Positions 34,175 to 43,087 of a stretch of 48,966 nucleotides of DNA are shown in pieces; positions within the stretch are counted from its first letter, which is position 1; every line of letters begins with the position of its first letter. Origin of the DNA: an uncultured Eubacteriales bacterium (GTDB lineage Bacteria; Bacillota; Clostridia; Christensenellales; Aristaeellaceae); the NCBI GenBank assembly GCA_902798105.1, contig CADBVG010000002.1, forward strand, positions 1 to 48,966, in the 5' to 3' direction. The notes under the pieces are model-generated. The model did not search any database, was not told the DNA's origin, and was given only the letters and a program-made list of their open reading frames with translations. Made by a program: the position numbers and the translations under genes.

Positions 34175-34969
34175 ATGTCAGACAACATCATCGATTTCAG
34201 CAAGCGCCGGCGGGAGCACATGCAGAGCCAACCGGTCAGCGAGGTCTCCATGGAGACGCTGCTGCAGGGGCTCACTTCCGTACCCCGGAACGACCTGATG
34301 GCCAGCGTATCCCAGTCGATCCAGGAGAAGATCACCCGGCTGCTGATCCTGACCGACATCGCCTCGAAGACCTCGGACCTGCTCACCGCCTACGGCTTTG
34401 ATCCCAACAATTTCTACTTGGATGACGCGTCTCTGGACCGCTACCTGTCCGGTATCATGGACGAAGGCGCGAAGGCGCTCTGGAACGGTCCCTTCTTCGA
34501 CTGGGATGCCGACGACAGCCGCAACTCCACCGTGCGCGTGGTCACCACCATCCGCACCATCGAGGAAGACAGCAACGACGTCTCCATCCAGCTTGCCATG
34601 GAACTGTTCAAGCTGGGGGAAAACGACAAGGCCTGGTCCCGCTTCAGCGACGGTGAATGGATTGAGGACGGCCCGCCCGCCGACATTTTTGACGAACTGT
34701 ACCTGGCGGATTCCGATGAGGCTGATGAACCCTGGGACGGGCCCCAGGACGAGGAAGACTGGGAGGACGACGACAACCCGAGAAGCATTTACATGTATGA
34801 CTTCAGCAACGCGGCGATGAAGGCGCTGACCCTGGCCGGCATCGACACCGTGGACCCGCTGAAGGCCATGAGCGACGAACAGCTGGCCGCCATCCCCGGC
34901 CTGAGCGAGAAGGATGCGAAGCGCATCCGAAAGGTGCTTTCCTACGAGGACGAGGATATCTGCGAATGA
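34175..34969 (+). CDS. Acidic cytoplasmic protein of unknown function, with a helix-hairpin-helix-like C-terminus
   Basis: A soluble protein of 264 residues starting MSDNIIDFSKRRREHM with AAGGAGG nine bases before the ATG. There is no signal peptide or membrane helix. An acidic middle (DSDEADEPWDG, DEEDWEDDD) is followed by a short module GIDTVDPLKAMSDEQLAAIP and GLSEKDAKRIRKVL, which resembles a helix-hairpin-helix DNA-binding or helicase-terminal motif. No family is recognised. It lies between the polysaccharide cluster and the pilus locus, with its own terminator-like hairpin. The ribosome site and codon use support it as a real gene. Confidence 0.7.
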   Translation: MSDNIIDFSKRRREHMQSQPVSEVSMETLLQGLTSVPRNDLMASVSQSIQEKITRLLILTDIASKTSDLLTAYGFDPNNFYLDDASLDRYLSGIMDEGAKALWNGPFFDWDADDSRNSTVRVVTTIRTIEEDSNDVSIQLAMELFKLGENDKAWSRFSDGEWIEDGPPADIFDELYLADSDEADEPWDGPQDEEDWEDDDNPRSIYMYDFSNAAMKALTLAGIDTVDPLKAMSDEQLAAIPGLSEKDAKRIRKVLSYEDEDICE

Positions 34970-34980
34970 GCAGCCTTCAC

Positions 34981-35016
34981 AGCGGGCTCTGGAATCGCTT
35001 CAGATTCCGGGCCCGC
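34981..35016 (+). terminator. Long imperfect hairpin after the unknown acidic gene
   Basis: AGCGGGCTC and GGAATC pair with GATTCC and GGGCCCGCT across a six-base loop, with one unpaired T. It lies directly after the stop at 34969. No strong T run follows, so termination would be partial. Confidence 0.45.
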
Positions 35017-35082
35017 TGCCCGTTTCCCGCCTCCACCTCATTTTCTTCACCGCATTGTGCGCCCATTGTCCGCAATTATCCG

Positions 35083-35111
35083 TTGACACCCACGCCCGTT
35101 TGGGATAAAAT
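35083..35111 (+). promoter_or_regulatory. Promoter of the pilB operon
   Basis: TTGACA (35083-35088) and TAAAAT (35106-35111) are separated by exactly 17 bases, about 80 bases before the pilB start. It is close to the vegetative consensus. Confidence 0.85.
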
Positions 35112-35193
35112 GAAATATAATAGGGTAGTTATAAATTACCACAATCAATAGAAAACGATTTCCACAATCCCATCACGAAACCGAGGCGATCCC

Positions 35194-36945
35194 ATGGCAA
35201 TACCGGCAACCAACACCGAAAAGAAGCCGAAAAAGGGCGGCTACCTCCGCCTGGGCGACCTGCTGATCTCGGCGGGTCTGATCACTGAAGAGCAGCTCCA
35301 GGAGGGCCTTCAGCTGCAAAAGGGCACGGGCAAGCGCCTGGGCACCGTTTTGCTGGAAAACGGCTTCATTACCGAGAGTGAATTGATCGAAGCCCTGCAG
35401 ATGCAGCTGGGCATCGAATTCATCGACCTGAGCAAGGTCAACATCCCCACCGAGCTGGTACAGATGGTGCCCAAGAACATCGCCAAGCAGTATCAGGTGG
35501 TGCCCGTGCGCCTCAACCGCGATGAATTGTACATCGCCATGAGCGACCCGCTGAACTTCTACGCCATCGAGGAGGTCCGCAAGGCCGCCCGCCGCAAGGT
35601 GGTACCCATGGTGGCCATGTCCTCGGCGGTGGAGCGGGCCATACAGGTGCTCTACGGCAACGAGGGCGCCGCCAAGGCCATCGAGGAGATGAAGCGCGAG
35701 GCCGCCATCAGCGGCGAGACCACCGCCTCGGTTGACAGCGCCTTCTCCGGAAGCTCCGTCAGCGAGGATTCCGTCAGCCAGGCCCCGGCCATCCGCCTGG
35801 TGAACGCCATCATTGAGCGCGCCATCACCGAGCGGGCCAGCGACATCCACATGGAGCCCCGTGAGACCGAGTTTTCGGTGCGCATGCGCATCGACGGACT
35901 GCTGCGCGACATACTGACCGTCCCCCGGGAGCTGCAGGCCGCCGTCACCAGCCGCGTGAAGGTCATGAGCGGCCTGGACATCACCGAGCGCCGCGTGCCG
36001 CAGGACGGCCGCTTCAACGTGAAGATGCGGGACAAGGACATCGACCTGCGTATTTCCACACTGCCCACCGTGTATGGCGAAAAGATCGTGGCCCGCCTGC
36101 TGGACAAGTCCGGCATGCGCCTCAGCCGCGACAGCATCGGCCTCGTGGGTGACGACATGGAGAAATACAAAAAGCTCATCCGCATCAAGAACGGCGTCAT
36201 ACTGATCGTGGGCCCCACCGGCAGCGGTAAATCCACCACCATGTACACCATGATCGGCGATCTGAACCAGCGGGACGTGAACCTGGTCACGCTGGAGGAC
36301 CCCGTGGAATACAACATCGACGGCGTCAACCAGGTGCAGATCAACGAAAAGGTGGGCATGACCTTCGCCAGCGGCCTGCGCTCCATACTGCGCCAGGACC
36401 CGGACATCATCGCCGTGGGCGAGATCCGCGACGGTGAGACGGCGGACATCGCCATGCGCTCGGCCATCACCGGCCACGTGGTGCTGTCCACCCTGCACAC
36501 CAGCGACGCCCTGGGCACCGTGGAGCGCCTGATCGACATGGGCGTGGAGCCCTACCTGGTGGCCAGCGCGCTGAAGGGCGTGTTCAGCCAGCGCCTGGTG
36601 CGCCGCATCTGCCCCAACTGCTCCCAGCCCTACAACCCCTCTGAGGAGGAACAGAACGAGCTGGGCCTGCCCTATGACCCCAACCGGGTGTTCTATCGCG
36701 GCAAGGGCTGCCCCGAGTGCTTCGACACCGGCTATCGCGGCCGGACCGCCGTGTTTGAAATCTTCCCCCTCACCATCCAGGTGCGCCGCCTGATCGCCAA
36801 GGGCGCGGGCCGCGAGGCGCTGGAGGCCCTGCTGAAGGACCCCTCCATCGGCTTCGTCTCCCTGCGCGAAAACGCCATCCGCCTCGTGGAGGAGGGCAAG
36901 ACCACCGGCGATGAGGTGCTGCGCGTGATCTATGAGGACATCTGA
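35194..36945 (+). CDS. pilB: Type IV pilus assembly ATPase PilB (GspE family)
   Basis: The cytoplasmic hexameric motor that powers pilus extension. Residues 15-150 form the N-terminal MshEN-type domain (GDLLISAGLITEEQLQEGL). The ATPase core has GPTGSGKST (340-348), the Asp box TLEDPVEY (366-373), Walker B in DPDIIAVGEIRD (402-413) and the His box around AITGHVVLSTLHT. Four zinc-binding cysteines are at 473, 476, 506 and 509. At 583 residues it is full length. It heads the pilB-pilT-pilC unit. Confidence 0.95.
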   Translation: MAIPATNTEKKPKKGGYLRLGDLLISAGLITEEQLQEGLQLQKGTGKRLGTVLLENGFITESELIEALQMQLGIEFIDLSKVNIPTELVQMVPKNIAKQYQVVPVRLNRDELYIAMSDPLNFYAIEEVRKAARRKVVPMVAMSSAVERAIQVLYGNEGAAKAIEEMKREAAISGETTASVDSAFSGSSVSEDSVSQAPAIRLVNAIIERAITERASDIHMEPRETEFSVRMRIDGLLRDILTVPRELQAAVTSRVKVMSGLDITERRVPQDGRFNVKMRDKDIDLRISTLPTVYGEKIVARLLDKSGMRLSRDSIGLVGDDMEKYKKLIRIKNGVILIVGPTGSGKSTTMYTMIGDLNQRDVNLVTLEDPVEYNIDGVNQVQINEKVGMTFASGLRSILRQDPDIIAVGEIRDGETADIAMRSAITGHVVLSTLHTSDALGTVERLIDMGVEPYLVASALKGVFSQRLVRRICPNCSQPYNPSEEEQNELGLPYDPNRVFYRGKGCPECFDTGYRGRTAVFEIFPLTIQVRRLIAKGAGREALEALLKDPSIGFVSLRENAIRLVEEGKTTGDEVLRVIYEDI

Positions 36946-36964
36946 TAACAGGAGGAACAGAAAC

Positions 36965-38017
36965 ATGCCTATGACCATCGAACAACTCGTCGTGAAGGCG
37001 CGACAGGACGGCGCGTCGGACATTCACCTGATCCTGAACCTGCCGCCCAAGTACCGCAAGGACGGCCAGCTGGAGAACATGGACGACACCCCGCTGACCC
37101 TGTCCGACTGCGTGGCCTATGCCCGGGAGCTGGCGGGCACGCCGGAGGCCTACGACGATTACCTGCGCACCGGCGAGCTGGACGCCGCCAACACCTACGC
37201 CGGCAACCGCTGCCGTATCCACATCTTCCGCCAGCAGGGCGCGCCGTCGGTGGCGCTGCGCCTGCTGTCCGACCGCATCCCCAAGCTGGACACCCTGGGC
37301 CTGCCCCCGGCGGCGCTGAAGCTGCCGGACCTGCACAAGGGCATCGTGCTGGTCACCGGCGAGACCGGCAGCGGCAAGTCCACCTCCCTGGCCGCGCTGC
37401 TGGACTTCATCAACCACACCCGCAAGGCCCACATCGTGACCCTTGAGGACCCGGTGGAGTACATCTACACCCCCGACAAGTGCGCCATCAACCAGCGCGA
37501 GGTGGGCAAGGACACCATGTCCTTCGCCGCCGGCCTGCGCGCCTCCCTGCGCGAGGACCCCAACGTGATACTGATCGGCGAGATGCGCGACCGCGAGACC
37601 ATCGAAACCGCCATCACCGCCGCCGAGACCGGCCACCTGGTGTTCGGCACGCTGCACACCGGCAGCGCTTCCGACGCCGTGGACCGCATCGTGCAGGTAT
37701 TCCCCGAGGGCATGCAGACCCAGATCCGCCTGCAGCTGTCCATGTGCCTGCAAGCCGTGCTGACCCAGCAGCTGATCCCCAAGAAGGGCGGCGGCCGGGC
37801 GCTGGCCGTGGAAATGATGGTGGTCAACGACGCCATACGCAACCTGATCCGCAACGGCAACACCCCCCAGATCGCCAATACCATCGCCACCAGCGCCGCC
37901 ATCGGCGGCCAGACCATGGACCAGGCCCTGGTGCGCCTGGTGCGCGGCGGCCAGATTTCCAAGGACAACGCCCTGCGCTTCGCCCACGAGACGGAGTACG
38001 TGCGCAAGAACGCATAG
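36965..38017 (+). CDS. pilT: Type IV pilus retraction ATPase PilT
   Basis: It powers retraction of the pilus. GETGSGKST (132-140) is Walker A, TLEDPVEYIYT the Asp box, DPNVILIGEMRD the Walker B region, and AIRNLIRNGNTPQI is the PilT-specific C-terminal signature. ATG at 36965 has AGGAGG nine bases upstream; an in-frame ATG at 36932 inside pilB lacks a site. It starts 19 bases after the pilB stop. Its presence points to twitching or DNA-uptake-type retractable pili. Confidence 0.95.
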   Translation: MPMTIEQLVVKARQDGASDIHLILNLPPKYRKDGQLENMDDTPLTLSDCVAYARELAGTPEAYDDYLRTGELDAANTYAGNRCRIHIFRQQGAPSVALRLLSDRIPKLDTLGLPPAALKLPDLHKGIVLVTGETGSGKSTSLAALLDFINHTRKAHIVTLEDPVEYIYTPDKCAINQREVGKDTMSFAAGLRASLREDPNVILIGEMRDRETIETAITAAETGHLVFGTLHTGSASDAVDRIVQVFPEGMQTQIRLQLSMCLQAVLTQQLIPKKGGGRALAVEMMVVNDAIRNLIRNGNTPQIANTIATSAAIGGQTMDQALVRLVRGGQISKDNALRFAHETEYVRKNA

Positions 38018-38059
38018 ACATGACACAAACATGACCGCTCAGCCCGCGGCGAAGGAAAT

Positions 38060-38087
38060 GTAGCGGCAGCCCCATGGCCGCCGCTGC
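38060..38087. repeat. Intergenic palindromic repeat, copy 1
   Basis: GTAGCGGCAGC faces GCCGCCGCTGC with two G-T wobbles and a six-base loop, between pilT and pilC. It begins with the same GTAGCGGC block as the repeat at 41083. Confidence 0.5.
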
Positions 38088-38132
38088 GCACCCCGGTAAC
38101 GTACAGGACCGAACGGTAATGAAGGAGGCATT

Positions 38133-39353
38133 ATGCCCACCTATAAATACACCGCCGTTTCCCAGGACGGCAAGAAGGTTTCAGGCGTCATCGAGGCCTT
38201 CAACGAGCTGGACGCCGCGGCAAAGATCAAGGAGAACTATTCCATCGTCTCCCAGCTCAGCGAGGTCAAAACCGGCGGCAAGCTGTCCCAGTTCATGAGC
38301 CTGGACGTCGGCGGCAACAAGCTCAACGACAAGGCCTTCACGCTGATGTGCAGCCAGTTTTCGGTCATACTGCGGGCCGGCATTCCCATCTCCCGCACCG
38401 TGGAGCTGATCGCCGACAAGATGACCGACAAGCCGCTCAAGCGCGTACTGGAGCAGGTGGCCAAGGACGTGGAGGGCGGCCGATCGCTGGCCACGGCCTT
38501 CACCGAGCGGGGGCGCAAGCTGTTTCCCGTCACCTTCATCGAGACCGTGCGCGCCGGCGAGGAATCCGGCTCCCTGGACACGGCCTTCGATTCCATCAGC
38601 AAGCACTACGCCAAGCAGAGCAAGATGAAGGGCAAGGTGCGCGGCGCGCTGATCTACCCGATCTTCGTGCTGATCGTAGCCATCATCGTGGTCATCGTGC
38701 TGATGGTCAAGGTGGTGCCCACCTTCACGGCCATCTTTGCCGAGCAGGGCTCCGAACTGCCCATCCCCACCCAGATCCTGATCGGCATGTCAGACTTCTT
38801 CCGAAATAACATACTGGTCATCCTGGGGGTTTTCGCCGCCGTCGGCCTGAGCTACAAGCTCTACGGCAACACCGAGGCCGGTCGCGTGAACCTGGCCAAG
38901 CTGCAGCTGAAGCTGCCGGTGCTGGGCAACATCGCCAACCTGAACGCCGCCAGCCAGTTCGCCAACACCATGACGATGATGCTGCAGGCCGGCCTGCCGA
39001 TGACCAAGTCCATATCCATCACCTCCCGCGTGATGGACAACTACTTCATCAGCCAGGAGGTCGGCAAGATCTCCTCCCGCCTGGAGGAGGGCCACACCCT
39101 GGGCCACTGCCTGCGGGAAGCCGACTGCCTGCCGGCCATACTGGTGGACATGGCCGCCGTGGGTGAGGAATCCGGCGAATTGGCCAACACCCTGGGCATG
39201 ACCGCCGAATACTACGATAACGAGCTGGAGCAGGCCACCGCCGACGCCCTGGCCAAGCTGGAGCCCGCAATACTGGTGTTCCTGGCCGGCTTTGCCGGGT
39301 TCATCGTCATCGCCATCTACATGGCCATGTTTGGCATGTACGCCGGGATGTAA
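38133..39353 (+). CDS. pilC: Type IV pilus inner-membrane platform protein PilC
   Basis: The GspF-family platform on which the motors act. Two GspF domains are visible, each starting with a SQF block (CSQFSVILRAGIPISRTVEL; ASQFANTMTMMLQAGLPMTK). Three transmembrane helices occur near residues 170-190 (IYPIFVLIVAIIVVIVLMVK), 225-245 and the C-terminus (ILVFLAGFAGFIVIAIYMAM). The length of 406 residues is normal. The GAAGGAGG site precedes the ATG. Confidence 0.95.
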   Translation: MPTYKYTAVSQDGKKVSGVIEAFNELDAAAKIKENYSIVSQLSEVKTGGKLSQFMSLDVGGNKLNDKAFTLMCSQFSVILRAGIPISRTVELIADKMTDKPLKRVLEQVAKDVEGGRSLATAFTERGRKLFPVTFIETVRAGEESGSLDTAFDSISKHYAKQSKMKGKVRGALIYPIFVLIVAIIVVIVLMVKVVPTFTAIFAEQGSELPIPTQILIGMSDFFRNNILVILGVFAAVGLSYKLYGNTEAGRVNLAKLQLKLPVLGNIANLNAASQFANTMTMMLQAGLPMTKSISITSRVMDNYFISQEVGKISSRLEEGHTLGHCLREADCLPAILVDMAAVGEESGELANTLGMTAEYYDNELEQATADALAKLEPAILVFLAGFAGFIVIAIYMAMFGMYAGM

Positions 39354-39373
39354 TGCAACGAGAGGCGACCCGT

Positions 39374-40069
39374 ATGAAGCTACGTTCAAACCGCGGCGGT
39401 GTCAACCGCGTGATCGCGGTACTGCTGGCGGCCATCGCCGTGATGCTGGTGGTCGTACTGCTGCCCGCCTGGGACGACCTGCGCCTGCTGTCGCAGCGGC
39501 TTTCCTGCGAGCAGGCCATGAAGTCCGCCAAGGACGGCCTGATCATCGAATACCTGGGCCGCTTCAAGGAGGGCTCGGTCCAGGACGCCATGAACACGCT
39601 GGACCAGGTGATGATCGCCCGCCCCAACATCTGCCCCGCCGGAGGCGAGGTATACCTGATCAAGAACGCCGACGGCATCTACGAGCCCCTGTGCGGCCTG
39701 CACGACAGGGACAAGCGGCAGCGGGTGCGGCTGAACGCCTCCCGGGCGCTGGAGCTGCTGCGGGAAGCGCGGCGCCGCACCCTGCGCATCAGCAAGGGCG
39801 TGGAGCCCGACGCCGTGGACATCACGCTCAACAGCCTGCCGCTGTCCTGCGTGCGGGTGGACAAGGTGCAAAAGCTGCGCCGGGGCACGGGCACCACCGA
39901 CGGCTTCGACGGCGTGGTGGCCTTCTACGGGCTGGCCGGCGAGGGCAGCTTTCCCGCCGAGGACGTGGAGGAGGGCGACATCTTCTACTTCGTCTACGCC
40001 GACGAAAACCACTGCGCCATCTGGAAGGCCGACGACGGCTGGTCCGGCGACGCCTACTGGCAGCAGTAA
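39374..40069 (+). CDS. Membrane-anchored protein of unknown function in the pilus operon
   Basis: About 231 residues with a basic N-terminus (MKLRSNRGGVNR), one hydrophobic helix (VIAVLLAAIAVMLVVVLLP) and a soluble outer domain with several cysteines. It could be a divergent minor pilin, since a short basic leader with GG precedes the helix, but there is no glutamate at position +5 and no FTLxE, so ordinary prepilin processing is doubtful. ATG at 39374 has GAGAGG eight bases before it; one at 39353 overlaps the pilC stop. It is the last gene of the pilB unit. No family is recognised. Confidence 0.7.
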   Translation: MKLRSNRGGVNRVIAVLLAAIAVMLVVVLLPAWDDLRLLSQRLSCEQAMKSAKDGLIIEYLGRFKEGSVQDAMNTLDQVMIARPNICPAGGEVYLIKNADGIYEPLCGLHDRDKRQRVRLNASRALELLREARRRTLRISKGVEPDAVDITLNSLPLSCVRVDKVQKLRRGTGTTDGFDGVVAFYGLAGEGSFPAEDVEEGDIFYFVYADENHCAIWKADDGWSGDAYWQQ

Positions 40070-40194
40070 ACGCACAAACAAAAATCCGCCGCCACACCGA
40101 CCAACCCGGTCATCCCTACTGCCGTTTCCCCGCCCTTCACTGATTTATCCGTAATATTTCTGTAATATGCCATAATATTTTCTACATATCCGTC

Positions 40195-40223
40195 TTGACA
40201 GCAGGGCGGATTTGCATTATAGT
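40195..40223 (+). promoter_or_regulatory. Promoter of the pilD-pilM operon
   Basis: TTGACA (40195-40200) and TATAGT (40218-40223) are 17 bases apart, 50 bases before pilD. From 40070 to 40194 the DNA is AT-rich with no gene. Confidence 0.88.
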
Positions 40224-40272
40224 TAAGGTTGAACCATAAGCTGAGGTAAGAAGAAGTCGAGGGGGGCGCAAA

Positions 40273-41061
40273 ATGTCGATTTATGAATACCGTCCCCTGC
40301 TGATCTTCTGCGTGGTCATGGCCGCCTGCTTCGGCGCGGTGGCGGGTTCGTTCTTGAACTGCGTCGCCTGGCGCATCGTCCACGGCGAACCCTTCATCAA
40401 GGGCCGCAGCCACTGCCCCCACTGCCATCATGTGCTGGGGCCGCTGGAGCTGGTGCCGGTGTTCAGCTGGCTGATCCAGCGGGGCCGCTGCAAAAGCTGC
40501 GGCACGAAAATCTCCGTCCGCTACCCGCTGACCGAGCTCATCTTCGCCCTGGCGACGGTGCTGTGCCTGCTGCGCTTCGACCTGACGGTGCTGTGCCTGC
40601 GCAACTGGGTGTTCCTGGGGTGCCTGTTCCTGCTGACGCTGACGGACCTGGACGCCATGATCATCCCCGACGGCTGCCACATCGTGGCGCTGCTGGCGTG
40701 GCTGGCGGCGCTGCCCTTCGTGGGCATGGGCCGGGGCGAGATCATCACCCACCTCATCGCCGGCGTGGCGATGGGCGGCGGGCTGCTGCTGGTCTCCCTG
40801 GCCATGGACAAAATCATGGGCCGGGACACCATGGGCGGCGGCGATATCAAGCTGATGGCCGTGGTGGGGCTGTACCTGGGCCCCATCGGCGCGCTGTTCG
40901 CGCTGGTGCTGGCCTGCGTGGTCGGGCTGCTGTTCCACGCGCTGCGGCGCGGCGAAGAGGCCCGCGCCTTCCCCTTCGGCCCCTCCATCGCCGTGGCCAC
41001 GGCGGTCATGCTGCTGTTTGGCGCGCCGCTGGTGGCGTGGTACCGGGGACTGCTGATGTAA
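40273..41061 (+). CDS. pilD: Prepilin peptidase and N-methyltransferase PilD
   Basis: This membrane aspartyl protease cleaves the pilin leader and methylates the new N-terminus. The N-terminal GSFLNCVAWRI block is followed by the four zinc cysteines in HCPHCHHVL and RCKSCGTKIS. Catalytic aspartates lie in LTLTDLDAMIIPDG and MGGGDIKLM. About seven hydrophobic helices are present and the length of 262 residues is normal. GAGGGGGGCG precedes the ATG. It is the first gene after its own promoter. Confidence 0.95.
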   Translation: MSIYEYRPLLIFCVVMAACFGAVAGSFLNCVAWRIVHGEPFIKGRSHCPHCHHVLGPLELVPVFSWLIQRGRCKSCGTKISVRYPLTELIFALATVLCLLRFDLTVLCLRNWVFLGCLFLLTLTDLDAMIIPDGCHIVALLAWLAALPFVGMGRGEIITHLIAGVAMGGGLLLVSLAMDKIMGRDTMGGGDIKLMAVVGLYLGPIGALFALVLACVVGLLFHALRRGEEARAFPFGPSIAVATAVMLLFGAPLVAWYRGLLM

Positions 41062-41082
41062 TATGTGACAAACAAACCTGAT

Positions 41083-41147
41083 GTAGCGGCGGCGACTGCG
41101 CCGCCACATGCCATCGGCAAAAATGGCGGCCCGGGGGCCGCCGCTAC
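41083..41147. repeat. Intergenic palindromic repeat, copy 2
   Basis: GTAGCGGCGGC (41083-41093) pairs perfectly with GCCGCCGCTAC (41137-41147) over a 43-base loop, between pilD and pilM. It is related to the copy at 38060 and directly precedes the pilM ribosome site. Confidence 0.55.
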
Positions 41148-41160
41148 AGGAGGATAACCC

Positions 41161-42201
41161 ATGGCAAAGACGATACTGGGCATCGACATCGGCCACGACC
41201 AGCTGAAGCTGGCGCTGGTCAAGGGCAAGCGCGTGTTGCGGGTAGCCACTGCCGACATGCCCGAAAACCTGATGCGGGAAAGCCGAATCACCTCCCGCGA
41301 GTCGATGGCCGAGCTGCTGCGCACCGTGATGAAGCAAAACAAGCTCCGGGCGAACCACGCGGCCTTCGTGCTGCCCAACGAGGTGGTATTCATCAAAAAC
41401 GTGGAAATCCCGCCGATGACGGTGGACCAGCTGGAATACAACCTCCCCTTTGAATTCAACGACTACATCACCGGCGAGCGCAAGGAATACGTGTTTGACT
41501 ACGCCGTGGTGTCGGACTCCAGCCAACAGGCCGCCGGGGCCGAAGCCGTAGCCCCGGAGGGCGAGGAAGGGGCCGAGGCCCCCGAGCCCACCATGGAGCT
41601 GCTGGCCGTGGGCGCGCACCGCTCGCTGCTGGAGGACGCCCAGGAGACCCTGCGCAAGGCCGGCCTGCGGCTGGTGCGCAGCGCCCCGGCGCTGTGCAGC
41701 TACATCGAACTGATCCGCGCCCAAAATGAGTTCCTGTCCGGCTTCGGCGATGAATACGGCATACTGGACCTGGGCAACCAGTCCATCCGCATGTATATGT
41801 TCAAGCGGGACCGGCACGTGGCCACCCGCGTGCTGGAGGTGGGCATGAGTCGGCTGGACGACGTGCTGGCCGACGCCTACGGCGTGGACACCCACCTGGC
41901 CCACACCTACCTGATGAGCAATTACGACAACTGCCAGGACCGGGAGGAATGCCACACCGCCTACGAAAGCATCGCGGTTGAGCTGATGCGGGCCATGAAC
42001 TTCTACCGCTTCAGCAACCCCAACAGCGTGCTTTCCGACCTGTGGCTGTGCGGCGGCGGCGCGGTGATCAAGCCCCTGGCCGACGTAATCGGCGACATGC
42101 TGGATTTGCAGCTGCACCCCGCCACCGAGCTGGTGCCCGGGGGCGACGCCATAGAGTCGTGCAACAGCTTTGTTCAGGCCATCGGCATTGCGATGAGCTG
42201 A
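41161..42201 (+). CDS. pilM: Actin-like pilus assembly protein PilM
   Basis: A cytoplasmic actin-fold ATPase that docks on PilN. ILGIDIGHDQLKLALV is the first phosphate-binding region, YGILDLGNQSIRMYMF the second, and LWLCGGGAVIKPLADVI the adenosine region, in PilM/FtsA order. An alanine- and glutamate-rich insert (about residues 120-140) is unusual. AGGAGG precedes the ATG. It is followed by PilN- and PilO-like genes. Confidence 0.92.
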   Translation: MAKTILGIDIGHDQLKLALVKGKRVLRVATADMPENLMRESRITSRESMAELLRTVMKQNKLRANHAAFVLPNEVVFIKNVEIPPMTVDQLEYNLPFEFNDYITGERKEYVFDYAVVSDSSQQAAGAEAVAPEGEEGAEAPEPTMELLAVGAHRSLLEDAQETLRKAGLRLVRSAPALCSYIELIRAQNEFLSGFGDEYGILDLGNQSIRMYMFKRDRHVATRVLEVGMSRLDDVLADAYGVDTHLAHTYLMSNYDNCQDREECHTAYESIAVELMRAMNFYRFSNPNSVLSDLWLCGGGAVIKPLADVIGDMLDLQLHPATELVPGGDAIESCNSFVQAIGIAMS

Positions 42202-42217
42202 TTTCGGAGGGATAAAC

Positions 42218-43087
42218 GTGGCAGCAAAGAAGGCCAAGCCAAACCAGGGCAAGGGCAAAAGCCTGTTGAAGGGCAAGATGCCCACCAAGCGCTCCATAAA
42301 CCTGGTTTTGGTAGATGAAAACAAAATCAATCCGCTGACGGCCATACTTGGCGTTCTGCTGATCGTGGTGCTGGCGGGGGTTTTCAGCAAGTACATGGTC
42401 ATCGACCGGCTGAACGCCATGTCCCGGGCCCAGGCCCAGGTCGCCACGCTCCAGCGGGACCTGGACAGCGCCATGGACGCCCTGGACAACATCGGCGACA
42501 TCGGCGAAACCTACGCCCACTACACCCTGGAGGGCATGACCGCCGCGGAGCTGAACCTGGTGGACCGCACACTGGTGCTGGCCCTGGTGGACAGCATACT
42601 GCCGGTGGTGGAGCCCGGCCCCACCGAGGATGAAATCGCCGCGATCCTCAAGAGCATGTTCCGCGACGCCCCCGTCACCGACAACGACGGCCTGGTGGAC
42701 GCCCGCCAGCGGGAGCGGCTGGACATGCTGGAGCAGCTGGTGCCCGTGCCGGAGTACATCGTCAACCGGTGGAGCCTGACCGACAACCTGCTCACCATAG
42801 AGGTCAACGGCCAGACCCTGGAGCGGCTGAACGAGCTGCGCCAGCAGGTCGAGCGCAGCCCCATCGTGGACAACTGCGCCATCGTCACCGCCAACCGGGA
42901 CGTCCGCAGGACCAACCAGGAGGGCGTCTGGGCCCGGTTCATCGTGTACCTGCAAAAGCCGGACGGCGAGATCACCGTCGAGGAGGTCGCCGGCGAGGGC
43001 AGCGGCAACAAGCTGCTGGAGGACATGAAGAAGGTCACTCAGTTTGTCGGAGGGGAGGCGAGCACCGGTGAAGATAATGAGCCGTGA
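42218..43087 (+). CDS. PilN-like pilus assembly protein
   Basis: A bitopic protein with a basic cytoplasmic tail of about 50 residues containing the INLVLVDENKINPLT block that would meet PilM. One helix follows (AILGVLLIVVLAGVFSKYMV), then a coiled coil and an outer domain with a ferredoxin-like pattern (LLTIEVNGQTLERLNELRQQ). The length is greater than in Gram-negative PilN (about 190 residues). GTG at 42218 has GGAGG nine bases upstream. Assignment rests on order and plan more than on identity. Confidence 0.82.
   Translation: MAAKKAKPNQGKGKSLLKGKMPTKRSINLVLVDENKINPLTAILGVLLIVVLAGVFSKYMVIDRLNAMSRAQAQVATLQRDLDSAMDALDNIGDIGETYAHYTLEGMTAAELNLVDRTLVLALVDSILPVVEPGPTEDEIAAILKSMFRDAPVTDNDGLVDARQRERLDMLEQLVPVPEYIVNRWSLTDNLLTIEVNGQTLERLNELRQQVERSPIVDNCAIVTANRDVRRTNQEGVWARFIVYLQKPDGEITVEEVAGEGSGNKLLEDMKKVTQFVGGEASTGEDNEP

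Noticed and set aside
40054-40194. Extra gene between the unknown membrane protein and pilD
   Set aside because: Only short frames without ribosome sites; the stretch is AT-rich promoter DNA.
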